This document shows positions 34,879-44,454 of a stretch of DNA of 64,000 nt, piece by piece; positions within the stretch are counted from its first letter, which is position 1, and the number at the start of each line of letters is the position of its first letter. A program made the translations under genes and the position numbers. Below the pieces are notes generated by a model. That model was not told where the DNA came from. It made no database searches and saw only the letters and a list, made by a program, of their open reading frames with translations. Location of the stretch: NCBI RefSeq assembly GCF_029323795.1, contig NZ_CP119758.1, positions 4,216,001-4,280,000 of the forward strand, written 5' to 3'. This DNA is from Zobellia alginiliquefaciens (GTDB lineage: Bacteria; Bacteroidota; Bacteroidia; Flavobacteriales; Flavobacteriaceae).

Positions 34879-37800
34879 ATGAAAAAAAGCGAACTTAAAA
34901 GGTTTTCGCTTAGAAAACAATTTCTAAGAATTATGAAAATCTACATCGTAATTGTATTTATTAGTCTCACAAAGCTATTTGCTACTAATGTTAATGCACA
35001 GACAATTACTTTAAAAGAAAAGAATTCAGAACTCAAGAGCATTCTTGATAAAATAGAAGCTACTAGCGGTTATCATTTCTTTTATAATAGTAGTATCGTA
35101 GACGTATCAGAAAGGACAACTATAGTTGTTAATGAGAAAGGTATAGAGCTTGTCTTAACGGAACTCCTATCCAATACTACAATAAGTTTTAAAATCTTCA
35201 AAAATCAGATTGTTCTGTTCCCTAAAAATGACCCTTCCGGTCAGGAATTTTTGAGATACTTAGAGGAACAGGAAAAACAACGTAATAATTCGTTGCAGTC
35301 TCCAAGTACGAATCTTAGTTCTTTTATGGGGAAAAATTTTCAAAACACCATTACGGGAACAGTGAAAGATGAACATGACGAACCTTTAGCAGGTGTGTCA
35401 ATAGTTATACAAGGAACCACAACGGGTGTGCAAACTGATTTTGATGGAAATTATCAAATTATAGCAAACAAAGATGATGTGCTATTATTTTCATATCTCG
35501 GTATGGAGTCGCAAACTGTAACCGTTACTACAGAGAGTTCTATAAATGTTGTTCTTAAAGAGAATTCAACTGAGTTAAACGAAGTTGTAGTTGTTGCATA
35601 CGGAACTTCAAGGAAAGAGGCAATAACTGGGTCTATATCTTCTATTGCCTCAGAAAACATTGAGAAAAGGAGCATTACGAATATATCAACTGTTATTGAG
35701 GGTTCTTCACCTGGAGTTATTGTTGCAGCACCTTCAGGGCAGCCGGGCTCAGGGCAAAGTATTCGCGTGAGAGGATTTGGGTCTTACGGTTCTTCAAATG
35801 ATGTTTTATATGTGGTAGATGGTATCCCCATTAATGGAGACATAAGCAATTTGAATCCTTCTGATATTGAGAGTGTGAATATCTTAAAAGATGCAGGGTC
35901 AACAGCTTTGTATGGTAATAAGGCTGCTAACGGAGTTGTTCTGGTTACTACAAAAAGTGGGAAAAGCAAAGATGGAGAACTTAAAGTTAGTGTGTCTACG
36001 TCAACCATCAATAGAGGAACTAAAGAATATGATAGATTAGGGCCGGCAGATTTCTATGAAGCATATTGGGACGCAAGAAGAAACGCGATAGCAGTACCGG
36101 GTATTGCTAGTAATGCAGAATTAACTGCAGCCAATTTAGCATCGTCAGCTGGTATTTATGATGATCTGCTAAAGAATCCTTTTAATGTGCCAAATGACCA
36201 AATAGTTGGCACCGATGGAAAAATTAATCCTAATGCAAGTTTATTATACCCTGATGATCTAGACTGGGTAGATGCTCTTACCAGAACAGGAATAAGACGT
36301 ACTGCGGACATGAGTTTCAATAGTAAATCAGAAAAAGGAGATCTATATGGCTCTTTAGGATATCTTGATGAAGAGGGGTATTTAATTAATTCAGATTTTA
36401 ATAGAATTACAGGGAGAGTAAAGGGAAGCTATAAAGCAACGTCTTGGTTAGATGTGGGTATAAATTTATCAGGGTCACTTTCAAAAGCAAATCAGGCCCA
36501 AACCTCAGTTTCAGGAAGCACAATTAATCCATTCAGGTTTACCCGGAATATGGGGTCAATTTACCCTATTTACCAACATGATCCCGTTACAGGCGATTTT
36601 ATCTTGGATGAAAATGGAGAAAGAACCTTGGACCTAGTAAGAGGGCCGGGAGCTAGTAGTGCTAGACATATATTATATGAAATAGAGAACGACACCCATT
36701 TGGAAGAGAGAAATCGACTTGATGGTAAAACATTTGCTAAAATACAGTTAGCAAAAGGGTTAACTTTTACAAACAACATGTCTTATGAGGTTGAAGATTT
36801 TTATGCAAGTGACTATTTCAATGCAGAAATAGGGGATGCAGCCCCTAGTGGAGAGGCTGCAAGAACTTATATACGTACTTCTACTGCAGCTTTCAATCAA
36901 TTACTGACTTATAATTTTGATTTAAATTCAATTCATTCGTTTGATGTTTTGGCGGGTCATGAGACTCAAGATTTTACTAGGACATATTTGTATACTAACA
37001 TGTCTTCACAAATATTTCAAGGTAATCAGGAACTAGCAAATTTTGTATCTCCAAATGGTACAACATCTTACATTGATAAAGTAAAAGAAGATAGTTATTT
37101 TGGAAGGCTTGGTTATAATTATGATTACAAATACTTTTTAAGCGGATCCATCCGTACAGATGGAAATTCCAAATTCGCCGATGGGCATAAGTGGGGTGTA
37201 TTTTATTCTATAGGTGGTTCATGGAGTATTCATCGAGAAGATTTCTTGGCAAATGCGAGTTGGATTAATAATTTAAAAATTAGAGCTTCACAAGGAGAAC
37301 TGGGGAACGCTAATTTAGGGGACGGTGTTTACTATCCCTATCTTCCACTCCTTGGGCTGGGCTACAATAATCAATCTGAAGCTGGTGTGCTTACAACTTC
37401 ATTGGGTTCACCAGATTTGAAGTGGGAAAAGTCAGTACACACAGATGTTGCTATAGAATTCAGCTTTTTCAATCGATTGAGGGGATCTGTCGAATATTAT
37501 AAAAAGCTCTCTAAAGATTTAATTTTTGCAGTACCACTACCTTTATCCGCGGGAGGAATAGTTTATGATGATAGTCAATTACAAAATGTTGGAGAGTTAT
37601 ATAATAAGGGGATTGAATTGTCTTTAACCTATGATATTATACAAAAGGAAGACATCGGATGGTCGACTACGATAAATGCCTCAACAATTCAAAATAAAAT
37701 CACAAAGTTACCGGAAGGCCAAGAAGCCATTTTGACAGATGACAATAAAAGACTGGAGGTAGGAAGGGGTTTATTTGATTACTATTTACGTGATTGGTAC

Positions 37801-38418
37801 GGTGTAGACCCTTCAGATGGCTCAGGATTATTTGTAGCCAATGACCCAACAGCTAACGATGTTAGAACTATAGATGGTGTATCTGTTACGCCATTTGCTA
37901 ACAATGCAAAAGAAGTGTACGCAGGTTCTGTGCTTCCTGATCTCTATGGGTCAATCAATTCTAACCTAAGATATAAAAGTTTTAACCTGGGCTTCTTATT
38001 TACCTATCAAATAGGAGGGGATAACCTGGATCTTAATTATGGAAATCTAATGGCCACTGACACTTACGGAGCGGCTTTACATGCCGATGTAATAAATAGG
38101 TGGCAACAACCAGGTGATATAACAGATGTTCCAAGAGCGGACACTACTATGGACACTCAATGGCAACAGACATCCGACAGGTTCTTAACTGATGCGTCTT
38201 ACTTAAGCTTGAGACAAATTAATGCGTCTTATAACCTTCCAGATACCTTGATTCAAAAAATGGGGGTTTCTAGTATCAGGTTCTTTGCCAATGCAGAGAA
38301 TGTATTTAATCTTAATGCAAGAAAAGGTTTGAACCAGCAACAAGATTACAGCGGGAACACTTCTAATTTATATGTACCAGCTAAGTCATTTTCTATTGGA
38401 TTAAACATAACGTTATAA
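34879..38418 (+). CDS. SusC/RagA TonB-dependent receptor with STN signalling domain
   Basis: 1179 residues. N-terminal signal anchor, then an STN domain about 45-115 ('SELKSILDKIEATSGYHFFYN', shown by 'LDKIEATSGYHFFYNSS'), a carboxypeptidase-like beta sandwich about 158-235 ('GTVKDEHDEPLAGVSIVI'), the plug ('VVVVAYGTSRKEAITGSISS', 'VLYVVDGIPINGD', 'ILKDAGSTALYGNKAANGVV') and the barrel. The STN domain tells that it regulates its own operon through FecR and the ECF sigma factor just upstream. It imports the ligand held by the SusD protein that starts 9 bp downstream. The ligand may be a sulfated glycopeptide or glycan, given the S9 peptidase and sulfatase that follow. Confidence 0.96.
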   Translation: MKKSELKRFSLRKQFLRIMKIYIVIVFISLTKLFATNVNAQTITLKEKNSELKSILDKIEATSGYHFFYNSSIVDVSERTTIVVNEKGIELVLTELLSNTTISFKIFKNQIVLFPKNDPSGQEFLRYLEEQEKQRNNSLQSPSTNLSSFMGKNFQNTITGTVKDEHDEPLAGVSIVIQGTTTGVQTDFDGNYQIIANKDDVLLFSYLGMESQTVTVTTESSINVVLKENSTELNEVVVVAYGTSRKEAITGSISSIASENIEKRSITNISTVIEGSSPGVIVAAPSGQPGSGQSIRVRGFGSYGSSNDVLYVVDGIPINGDISNLNPSDIESVNILKDAGSTALYGNKAANGVVLVTTKSGKSKDGELKVSVSTSTINRGTKEYDRLGPADFYEAYWDARRNAIAVPGIASNAELTAANLASSAGIYDDLLKNPFNVPNDQIVGTDGKINPNASLLYPDDLDWVDALTRTGIRRTADMSFNSKSEKGDLYGSLGYLDEEGYLINSDFNRITGRVKGSYKATSWLDVGINLSGSLSKANQAQTSVSGSTINPFRFTRNMGSIYPIYQHDPVTGDFILDENGERTLDLVRGPGASSARHILYEIENDTHLEERNRLDGKTFAKIQLAKGLTFTNNMSYEVEDFYASDYFNAEIGDAAPSGEAARTYIRTSTAAFNQLLTYNFDLNSIHSFDVLAGHETQDFTRTYLYTNMSSQIFQGNQELANFVSPNGTTSYIDKVKEDSYFGRLGYNYDYKYFLSGSIRTDGNSKFADGHKWGVFYSIGGSWSIHREDFLANASWINNLKIRASQGELGNANLGDGVYYPYLPLLGLGYNNQSEAGVLTTSLGSPDLKWEKSVHTDVAIEFSFFNRLRGSVEYYKKLSKDLIFAVPLPLSAGGIVYDDSQLQNVGELYNKGIELSLTYDIIQKEDIGWSTTINASTIQNKITKLPEGQEAILTDDNKRLEVGRGLFDYYLRDWYGVDPSDGSGLFVANDPTANDVRTIDGVSVTPFANNAKEVYAGSVLPDLYGSINSNLRYKSFNLGFLFTYQIGGDNLDLNYGNLMATDTYGAALHADVINRWQQPGDITDVPRADTTMDTQWQQTSDRFLTDASYLSLRQINASYNLPDTLIQKMGVSSIRFFANAENVFNLNARKGLNQQQDYSGNTSNLYVPAKSFSIGLNITL

Positions 38419-38427
38419 AAAATTAAG

Positions 38428-39933
38428 ATGAAAAATATAATTATAAAACTGACCCTGGCACTTGTTTGCTGTGTATTGATTACTTCGTGTAATAAAGAGT
38501 TTTTGGAAACCGAACCCACTAATCAAGTTTCGGCAGATCTTGCCGTAGAAACCACGGCTAATGGGATGATTCTTTTGAACGGTTTACATAGGTCTATGTA
38601 TCATAAGTTCTACACACGAATAATTTTTAATGGAATTGGAAGTCAACTAATAATAAATGATCTAGCTGGTGATGATTTTGTTGATACCGGAAGTAATAAT
38701 ACATGGACAACCGTATACCAGTGGACTGCCTCTACAAGTGATACTGATTTATTTTCCGATTTTGCATGGAAGTTTTATTATCACTTAGTTGCCAATGCAA
38801 ATATCCTTATTAATGGAATAGATGGTGCAACAGGTACTCAGGATGAAAGAGACTATATTAAAGGCCAAGCCCTTGTTTATAGAGCATTTGCGCATTATCA
38901 ATTAGTTCAGTTGTTTGCAGAAAGATACAATCCGGAAGCTGATAATAAACAACTAGGTGTCCCCTATAAACTTAACACGGATGATTTATTGGTACCTAGA
39001 GAAACTGTGGAGAATGTTTATGGTTTGTTAAATACAGACTTAGATCTTGCCATCAAATTACTTGAGGGAGAAGGAAGATTGAACAAATCCCATATTAATC
39101 AATCGGTCGCCCTAGGAATTAAAGCTAGAGTTGCACTTACACAAGGGAATTGGGATGTTGCAATCACCAATGCAACGATGGCTCATGAAGGTTTTGCCTT
39201 AATGAATCAATCAACTTATGCTCAAGGTTTTACTAGCGATTCAGAGAGTAATCCAGAATTCATGTGGGCTTCTCAAATAATAGCAGGAGATCAAGCAATT
39301 CCTTTTTCCGATTATGGTGCTTGGGTTTCAAGAAATTTCAATGGAAATGCTGTCAGGGGGAATCCAAGAGCTATCACAAAAGTTTTATACGATAAAATTG
39401 CGGATAGCGACGTAAGAAAAACACTTTGGGACCCTACAGGTTTGCACCCTGATGTTGATTTGACCGATAACCACACACGACACCCTTACACAAATCAGAA
39501 ATTTCTTGTTGAAGATATAGCAGATAGTCGGATTGATATTCCTTTAATGAGAGCTGCGGAAATGTATTTGATAATAGCAGAAGCAAATGCACGTAAAGGA
39601 GGAGCGGATGCGTTAGCTGCACAAGCATTGTTTGATTTTGCTTCAACCCGAGATTTAGAATATTCTTTATCAACAAATACTGGCCAGGCATTAATTGATG
39701 AGATTATGGTTCAAAGAAGGGTAGAACTTTGGGGGGAAGGATTTCGGTTTTATGATTTAAAACGTTTAAATCAAGATTTGGTAAGGGAAGTAGGTCTTGC
39801 GGATACGGGTACACATCAAGCATCGTTTATTGGAAATGTATCTTTTGTTCCTGCGGGCGACAAGAGATGGGTGTTTTTGATTCCGAAATCCGAAATTGAT
39901 GCTAACCCTTTAGTTGAGCAAAATCCATTATAA
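38428..39933 (+). CDS. SusD/RagB family lipoprotein
   Basis: 501 residues. Lipoprotein signal with C21 ('CCVLITSC'). SusD helices 'IKGQALVYRAFAHYQLVQLF' (about 145-165), 'VALGIKARVALTQGNWD', the C-terminal 'IMVQRRVELWGEGFRFYDLKR' signature (given here in short: 'QRRVELWGEGFRFYDLKRLN') and 'RWVFLIPKSEIDANP' close to the end. Partner of the STN-type SusC 9 bp upstream. The family is certain; ligand unknown. A hairpin 90 bp after the stop may end or attenuate the transcript before the peptidase gene. Confidence 0.95.
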   Translation: MKNIIIKLTLALVCCVLITSCNKEFLETEPTNQVSADLAVETTANGMILLNGLHRSMYHKFYTRIIFNGIGSQLIINDLAGDDFVDTGSNNTWTTVYQWTASTSDTDLFSDFAWKFYYHLVANANILINGIDGATGTQDERDYIKGQALVYRAFAHYQLVQLFAERYNPEADNKQLGVPYKLNTDDLLVPRETVENVYGLLNTDLDLAIKLLEGEGRLNKSHINQSVALGIKARVALTQGNWDVAITNATMAHEGFALMNQSTYAQGFTSDSESNPEFMWASQIIAGDQAIPFSDYGAWVSRNFNGNAVRGNPRAITKVLYDKIADSDVRKTLWDPTGLHPDVDLTDNHTRHPYTNQKFLVEDIADSRIDIPLMRAAEMYLIIAEANARKGGADALAAQALFDFASTRDLEYSLSTNTGQALIDEIMVQRRVELWGEGFRFYDLKRLNQDLVREVGLADTGTHQASFIGNVSFVPAGDKRWVFLIPKSEIDANPLVEQNPL

Positions 39934-40022
39934 TATTATAGGATATTATGGGAGCTAGAAAATACTCTTTAAGATATCTATACATGAGACTTTGGCTTAA
40001 GAAACAGCTATCATAATTATTG

Positions 40023-40063
40023 ACCCTGCAATTAATACAACTTTAAGGTATTATGAGCAGGGT
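40023..40063 (+). terminator. Hairpin after the SusD gene
   Basis: ACCCTGC...AATAC pairs with GTATT...GCAGGGT (16-bp arms, about three mismatches), followed within a few bases by a T-rich stretch. A likely terminator or attenuator in the 249-bp gap before the peptidase. A 22-codon ATG ORF at 39948-40016 lies just before it without other support. Confidence 0.5.
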
Positions 40064-40182
40064 TGTATAATTATTTTGTCTGGTTAACCAGTGTTTAAAG
40101 GAGCAGTTGAGAAAATTTTTGAGCTCCAAATTTGAATTGAAATATTTTCTATTCAATTCAACAGCAAATTAAAATTAACAAG

Positions 40183-42195
40183 ATGATAAAATATTACTTA
40201 CTTGGGATGGTCTTTCTAAATACATTGACTATTTACTCTCAGGAAGCGAAAAGGAACATGTCCATAAAAGACTTTTTAAGTATTCCTAGTGTCTCCAATA
40301 TCCAAATTTCGCCGGACGGCAAATCGATACTATACATTCTAACCGAAAGTAATTGGAAAGCCAATAAACAAATAAAACACGTTTGGCAAGTAGATAGTAA
40401 TGGTAAGCAAACAAAGCAAATAACCTTTGGTCTAGGAAATGAAAGTGAGCCTCTGTGGTCTCCAAATGGAAAATGGATCATTTTTTTATCTAAAAGAAAT
40501 GCTGATAAGGGGAGTCAAATTTATTTGATGAAATCAGATGGTGGGGAGAGTAGGCAACTAACAAAACATAGCACTTCCGTTTCAAACCTGAGTTGGTCAA
40601 CGAATAGCAAAAAAATATTCTTTATTGCTAATGATTCTATGACAGCCATTGAACAGCACTCAAAAACAGATAAGAATGATGTTTTTCCTTTTGAAGAAAA
40701 TTATAAACAAAAACATTTATGGCAAGTAGATTTAGAAGCTAATAAGAAAAAAATTACTTCAGGGGATTATTCAATTTTGAATTATAGTATTTCAAATGAC
40801 GGTAAAAAACTTGCTGTGCATAAATCACCTAATCCTCTTCCCGATTACTCGTTCCACAGTGAAATTTGGATGATGAATGAGGATGGAAGTAATGCAATTC
40901 AACTGACGGATAATAAAATCTCAGAAATAGCAAATAACAGACTTTTTAAAACGGGAGCTAGAATCTCTCCAAACAATAAAACCATTCTTTTTGTAGCTCC
41001 TGTTAACGATAAACTTGAAGAATACTACAATAATAAATTATTTCAATTGAATTGTTCTGCAAATTCAAATATTGATTTGCTAATAAAAGATTTTCCTTAC
41101 GAAGTATCTGCAGCTGAATGGTCCTCAGACGGGCGAAGAATTTTTTTTGTTGCTAATATGGGGTCACAATCTCAGCTATGGGAATATCAAACATCAGCTA
41201 AGAAGTTAATTCAACTTACTCGAGGTGAGCATTCAATAGGGCAATGGACTTATAATCAGCGTGACGATGAGCATTTTTTAACCATTAAAACAATGGAAAA
41301 CCCAGGTGATATTTATTCCTTTAAAAAGGGCAAGTTTAATCAGATTACTCATCATCATGATTCCTTAAGCGTGAAATTCAATTTACCAAAACAGGAGGTA
41401 ATCAAATGGACAGGGTCTGATGGAGTTTCTGTAGAAGGATTAATATATTATCCACATAATTATAATAGTGATACAAAATACCCACTAGTTGTTCAAACAC
41501 ATGGTGGTCCAAGAGCTTCTGAAAAATATGGAATGTCATTACGATATACTACTTATGTACCGGTTCTTACCGGCTTGGGTTATGTAGTGTTACAACCAAA
41601 CTATAGAGGTAGTACTGGTTATGGCGACGAATTCTTACGAGGTATGGTAGGTGGGTATTTTAATGAATCTCACCTAGATGTAATGGCAGGAGTTGATTTG
41701 CTTATAGACAAAGGTATTGCGGACGCAGATAAAATGATAAAAATGGGTTGGAGTGCCGGCGGACACATGACCAATAAATTGATTACATATACGAACCGGT
41801 TTAAGGCGGCTTCTTCAGGAGCAGGTGCTGTCAATTGGATAAGTATGTATTCTCAAAGTAATGTTAGAAATAATCGAAACGAGTGGTTTGGTGGTTCTCC
41901 ATGGCAAAAAAATGCACCTATTGAGGCTTATTGGAACAGTTCTCCATTAAAAGATATAAGTAATGTTGAAACACCAACACTTGTTATAGTTGGTGAAAAT
42001 GACCCTGTTGTTCCAATGCCTCAGTCTGTAGAGTTATTTAGAGCATTGAAAAGTAATAATGTACCTACTCATCTATATATTGCTCCTAGAGAGGGTCATA
42101 GATGGATGGAATTAAAGCATCGTTTGTATAAGATAAATGTGGAATTAGAATGGTTTGCTAAGTACGCACTTGGTAAATCGTATGAATGGGAATAA
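40183..42195 (+). CDS. S9-family prolyl-oligopeptidase-like peptidase, exported
   Basis: 670 residues. A signal peptide ('MIKYYLLGMVFLNTLTIYS') is followed by a beta-propeller of WD40/PD40-like repeats ('SPDGKSILYI', 'WSPNGKWIIFLSKR', 'ISNDGKKLAVHKS', 'WSSDGRRIFFVAN') and a C-terminal alpha/beta hydrolase. Catalytic triad: S524 in 'GWSAGGHM', D607 in 'GENDPVVP' and H639 in 'REGHRW'. It cleaves short peptides in the periplasm. It sits between SusD and a sulfatase, so the imported ligand may contain peptide and sulfate ester, e.g. a sulfated glycoprotein. The active site looks intact. Confidence 0.93.
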   Translation: MIKYYLLGMVFLNTLTIYSQEAKRNMSIKDFLSIPSVSNIQISPDGKSILYILTESNWKANKQIKHVWQVDSNGKQTKQITFGLGNESEPLWSPNGKWIIFLSKRNADKGSQIYLMKSDGGESRQLTKHSTSVSNLSWSTNSKKIFFIANDSMTAIEQHSKTDKNDVFPFEENYKQKHLWQVDLEANKKKITSGDYSILNYSISNDGKKLAVHKSPNPLPDYSFHSEIWMMNEDGSNAIQLTDNKISEIANNRLFKTGARISPNNKTILFVAPVNDKLEEYYNNKLFQLNCSANSNIDLLIKDFPYEVSAAEWSSDGRRIFFVANMGSQSQLWEYQTSAKKLIQLTRGEHSIGQWTYNQRDDEHFLTIKTMENPGDIYSFKKGKFNQITHHHDSLSVKFNLPKQEVIKWTGSDGVSVEGLIYYPHNYNSDTKYPLVVQTHGGPRASEKYGMSLRYTTYVPVLTGLGYVVLQPNYRGSTGYGDEFLRGMVGGYFNESHLDVMAGVDLLIDKGIADADKMIKMGWSAGGHMTNKLITYTNRFKAASSGAGAVNWISMYSQSNVRNNRNEWFGGSPWQKNAPIEAYWNSSPLKDISNVETPTLVIVGENDPVVPMPQSVELFRALKSNNVPTHLYIAPREGHRWMELKHRLYKINVELEWFAKYALGKSYEWE

Positions 42196-42270
42196 GGGCG
42201 AAAGCATTTTATCAGCCAAATATTTAAACTTCAAAAAAGTAAATCATTTGTTCAAGAAACATAACTGATT

Positions 42271-43608
42271 ATGAGAAAAATAATAGTATTGTTATTAATT
42301 AGTACATTCTTTTTATCATGCTCCGATAAAAAAAAGGAAATTGAAAAGACCCCGAATTTTATAATTATAATGGCGGACGATTTAGGGTATGGAGATATTT
42401 CTTGTTATGGTAGCCCTCATACAAAAACTCCCCATATAGATCAATTAGCAAATGAAGGGACTAGGTTTCTTGATTTTCACTCTAACGCTCCTGTTTGCAG
42501 TCCAACAAGAGCTGCTTTTATGACAGGAAAGTATCAACAGCGGACAGGAATAGAAGGAGTTGTTACTTCCAAAAAACATAGAGATGTAGGCCTAGGCCTA
42601 AAAGAGATTACCATTGCAGAAGAATTAAAAAAATATAATTATAATAACGGCATTTATGGAAAATGGCATTTAGGGTATTCAAAAAAATATAACCCTATGA
42701 ATCAAGGGTTTGATGATTATGCAGGGTTTGTTAGCGGAGGGATAGATTATCACGGCCATATTGACCAAGAAGGATACTTAGACTGGTGGAAAGGAACAAA
42801 AATGGAGAATGAAGATGGGTATGTTACAGATTTAATAACACAATACGGGGTAAAGTTTTTAAAAGAAAATGATCCTAAGAAAACAAATAAACCCTTTTTC
42901 TTATATCTACCACACGAATCTCCTCACAGACCCTATCAAAGGCGCATAGACAGAGTATTGAGAGAAGTTGGTAAGGCGGGTACTCTAGCGGTTCAAGATA
43001 GTATTCAAAGCATTTATCGAGAGATGGTAGAGGTTATGGATGAGGGAGTGGGTGAAATAATGGAGGCCTTAAAAGAAATTGGAGAGTATGATAATACAGT
43101 CGTAATTTTTTTGTCTGACAATGGAGCTAATGAATATGGTAGCAATGGTGTGTTAAGGGGATTTAAAAATGAAGTTTATGAAGGTGGTAGTAGAGTTCCT
43201 GCAATTATTAGTTATCCAGGTCATATAAAAGCGGGTATTGTTAATGATCAAACGGTTCTTACAATGGATTTACTTCCCACTGTACTTGATTTAATTCAAA
43301 AAGAACCAACTGCGAATTACATAGATGGTATTAGTATCAAAAACAGCCTTTTAAATGAATCTGACCTGCCTGAAAGGGATGTTTTTTTTGCATATGGAAA
43401 CTTAAGTTTTGTGAGAAGTGGTAAGTGGAAAATGATTCGGATAAAAGAAGACAATGGCTTTAATTATGAACTTTATGATTTGATAAATGACCTTTCTGAA
43501 AAAAATAATATGGCTTTAGAAAATTCAACTTTACTTAATACTATGAAGAATAAACTTTTACTTTGGGAGAAAGAGGTCAGAAAGGGAGCAGAAATAATAA
43601 CTCAATAA
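42271..43608 (+). CDS. Lipoprotein sulfatase (S1 family)
   Basis: 445 residues. Lipoprotein signal with C17 ('FFLSC'). Metal pair D36-D37 ('IMADDLGYGDISCYGS'). Formylglycine motif C76-S-P-T-R in 'VCSPTRAAFMTGKY'. 'YGKWHLGY' contains the sulfate-binding Lys and His, and the distal motif is 'FLSDNGANEYGSNG'. All key residues are in place. It closes the second uptake locus, 75 bp after the peptidase. Its Thr-type motif (CSPTR) and 'NAPVCSPTRAAFMTG' differ from the two sulfatases at 3865 and 5360, so it is not a recent copy of them. Confidence 0.94.
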   Translation: MRKIIVLLLISTFFLSCSDKKKEIEKTPNFIIIMADDLGYGDISCYGSPHTKTPHIDQLANEGTRFLDFHSNAPVCSPTRAAFMTGKYQQRTGIEGVVTSKKHRDVGLGLKEITIAEELKKYNYNNGIYGKWHLGYSKKYNPMNQGFDDYAGFVSGGIDYHGHIDQEGYLDWWKGTKMENEDGYVTDLITQYGVKFLKENDPKKTNKPFFLYLPHESPHRPYQRRIDRVLREVGKAGTLAVQDSIQSIYREMVEVMDEGVGEIMEALKEIGEYDNTVVIFLSDNGANEYGSNGVLRGFKNEVYEGGSRVPAIISYPGHIKAGIVNDQTVLTMDLLPTVLDLIQKEPTANYIDGISIKNSLLNESDLPERDVFFAYGNLSFVRSGKWKMIRIKEDNGFNYELYDLINDLSEKNNMALENSTLLNTMKNKLLLWEKEVRKGAEIITQ

Positions 43609-43611
43609 ACT

Positions 43612-43627
43612 AGTTTACGGGTAAACT
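43612..43627. terminator. Short hairpin between convergent genes
   Basis: AGTTTAC-GG-GTAAACT, 7-bp arms, in the 46-bp gap between the sulfatase and the minus-strand integrase-partner gene; an A-rich tract at 43644-43655 follows. A weak bidirectional terminator. Confidence 0.4.
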
Positions 43628-43654
43628 TAAATATTTGTCTCTAGGTAAAAAAAA

Positions 43655-44449
43655 TTAAGTTTTATTCTTTTCAGCCTGCTTAATAAAAACCGTATCAATC
43701 AAAAAGGTGGTGACTTCTTTATCTGAAATTAAGGGAAGGCGTTTTTTCTTTTTGATAGGTTTTTCTACAGTCTCCGGAATTGTTTCACTTTTACTTTCAT
43801 CTATCGAACTAGAATCTTCAGTTTCAAAATAGAACTGCTCATTGAAAATTGTCAGGATTCTTCTTGAAGCTTCAAACTGCAATATTTCATAAAGAATAGA
43901 ACTTTTAGCAATCAGCGAGTCATTAAAATAACTAGCATCCCCAATAAGAAAGTGGTTGAGGTGTATTGGATTTTGAGTAGCCAAATTTTCCTGTAAAACC
44001 TCTTGCCGCATATTAAAAAGCTCTGTTTTTTTGGCTCTACTCACGATGGGGTACCCGTCACTAGACCTTTTGATACGGATAACATCAAACTTATCCTTAA
44101 TGGTGAGTTGTGCAATTTCTCTGTAATAGCTGTGTGCAATATTTTTGGTCTCTTTCTCATCATGTCCTTGTATATCTTCTTCGTACATATAAAAGAATCC
44201 AATCAGTGAATTTTCTAAAACATTCTCATATACCTTTAAAAGGTAATCGTAAAACTCTTTGGTCAATGCGGTATTAGGTACATATACCGGGTCACTATTT
44301 TCTTGAGAAATAGAATTAGGACTACCATCTAGGGTTAACGATACCCGATTTACTTGTTCAAAAACACCATTGGAAAGCTGTATTTCTTTCAGTTCGTTTA
44401 TGCTCACCGAGTTTAAATCTAAACCTTTGAGTAGTCCGTAATAGCTCAT
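43655..44449 (-). CDS. Unknown protein encoded with the integrase
   Basis: 264 residues, no signal peptide or TM. Mixed helix/strand N-terminal part ('YYGLLKGLDLNSVSINELKEI'-like; 'FYDYLLKVYENVLENSLIG') and a low-complexity acidic then basic C-terminus ('SSSIDESKSETIPE', 'KPIKKKKRLP'). It starts 5 bp after the integrase stop, so it is co-transcribed. I do not recognise it. Genes in this place often code excision or stability factors of the same element, but no such family could be identified. Confidence 0.7.
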   Translation of the reverse strand: MSYYGLLKGLDLNSVSINELKEIQLSNGVFEQVNRVSLTLDGSPNSISQENSDPVYVPNTALTKEFYDYLLKVYENVLENSLIGFFYMYEEDIQGHDEKETKNIAHSYYREIAQLTIKDKFDVIRIKRSSDGYPIVSRAKKTELFNMRQEVLQENLATQNPIHLNHFLIGDASYFNDSLIAKSSILYEILQFEASRRILTIFNEQFYFETEDSSSIDESKSETIPETVEKPIKKKKRLPLISDKEVTTFLIDTVFIKQAEKNKT

Positions 44450-44454
44450 GAAAT

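Noticed and set aside
39948-40016. 22-codon ATG ORF after SusD, basic and amphipathic
   Set aside because: No ribosome site or homology that I can show; it sits right before a terminator-like hairpin.
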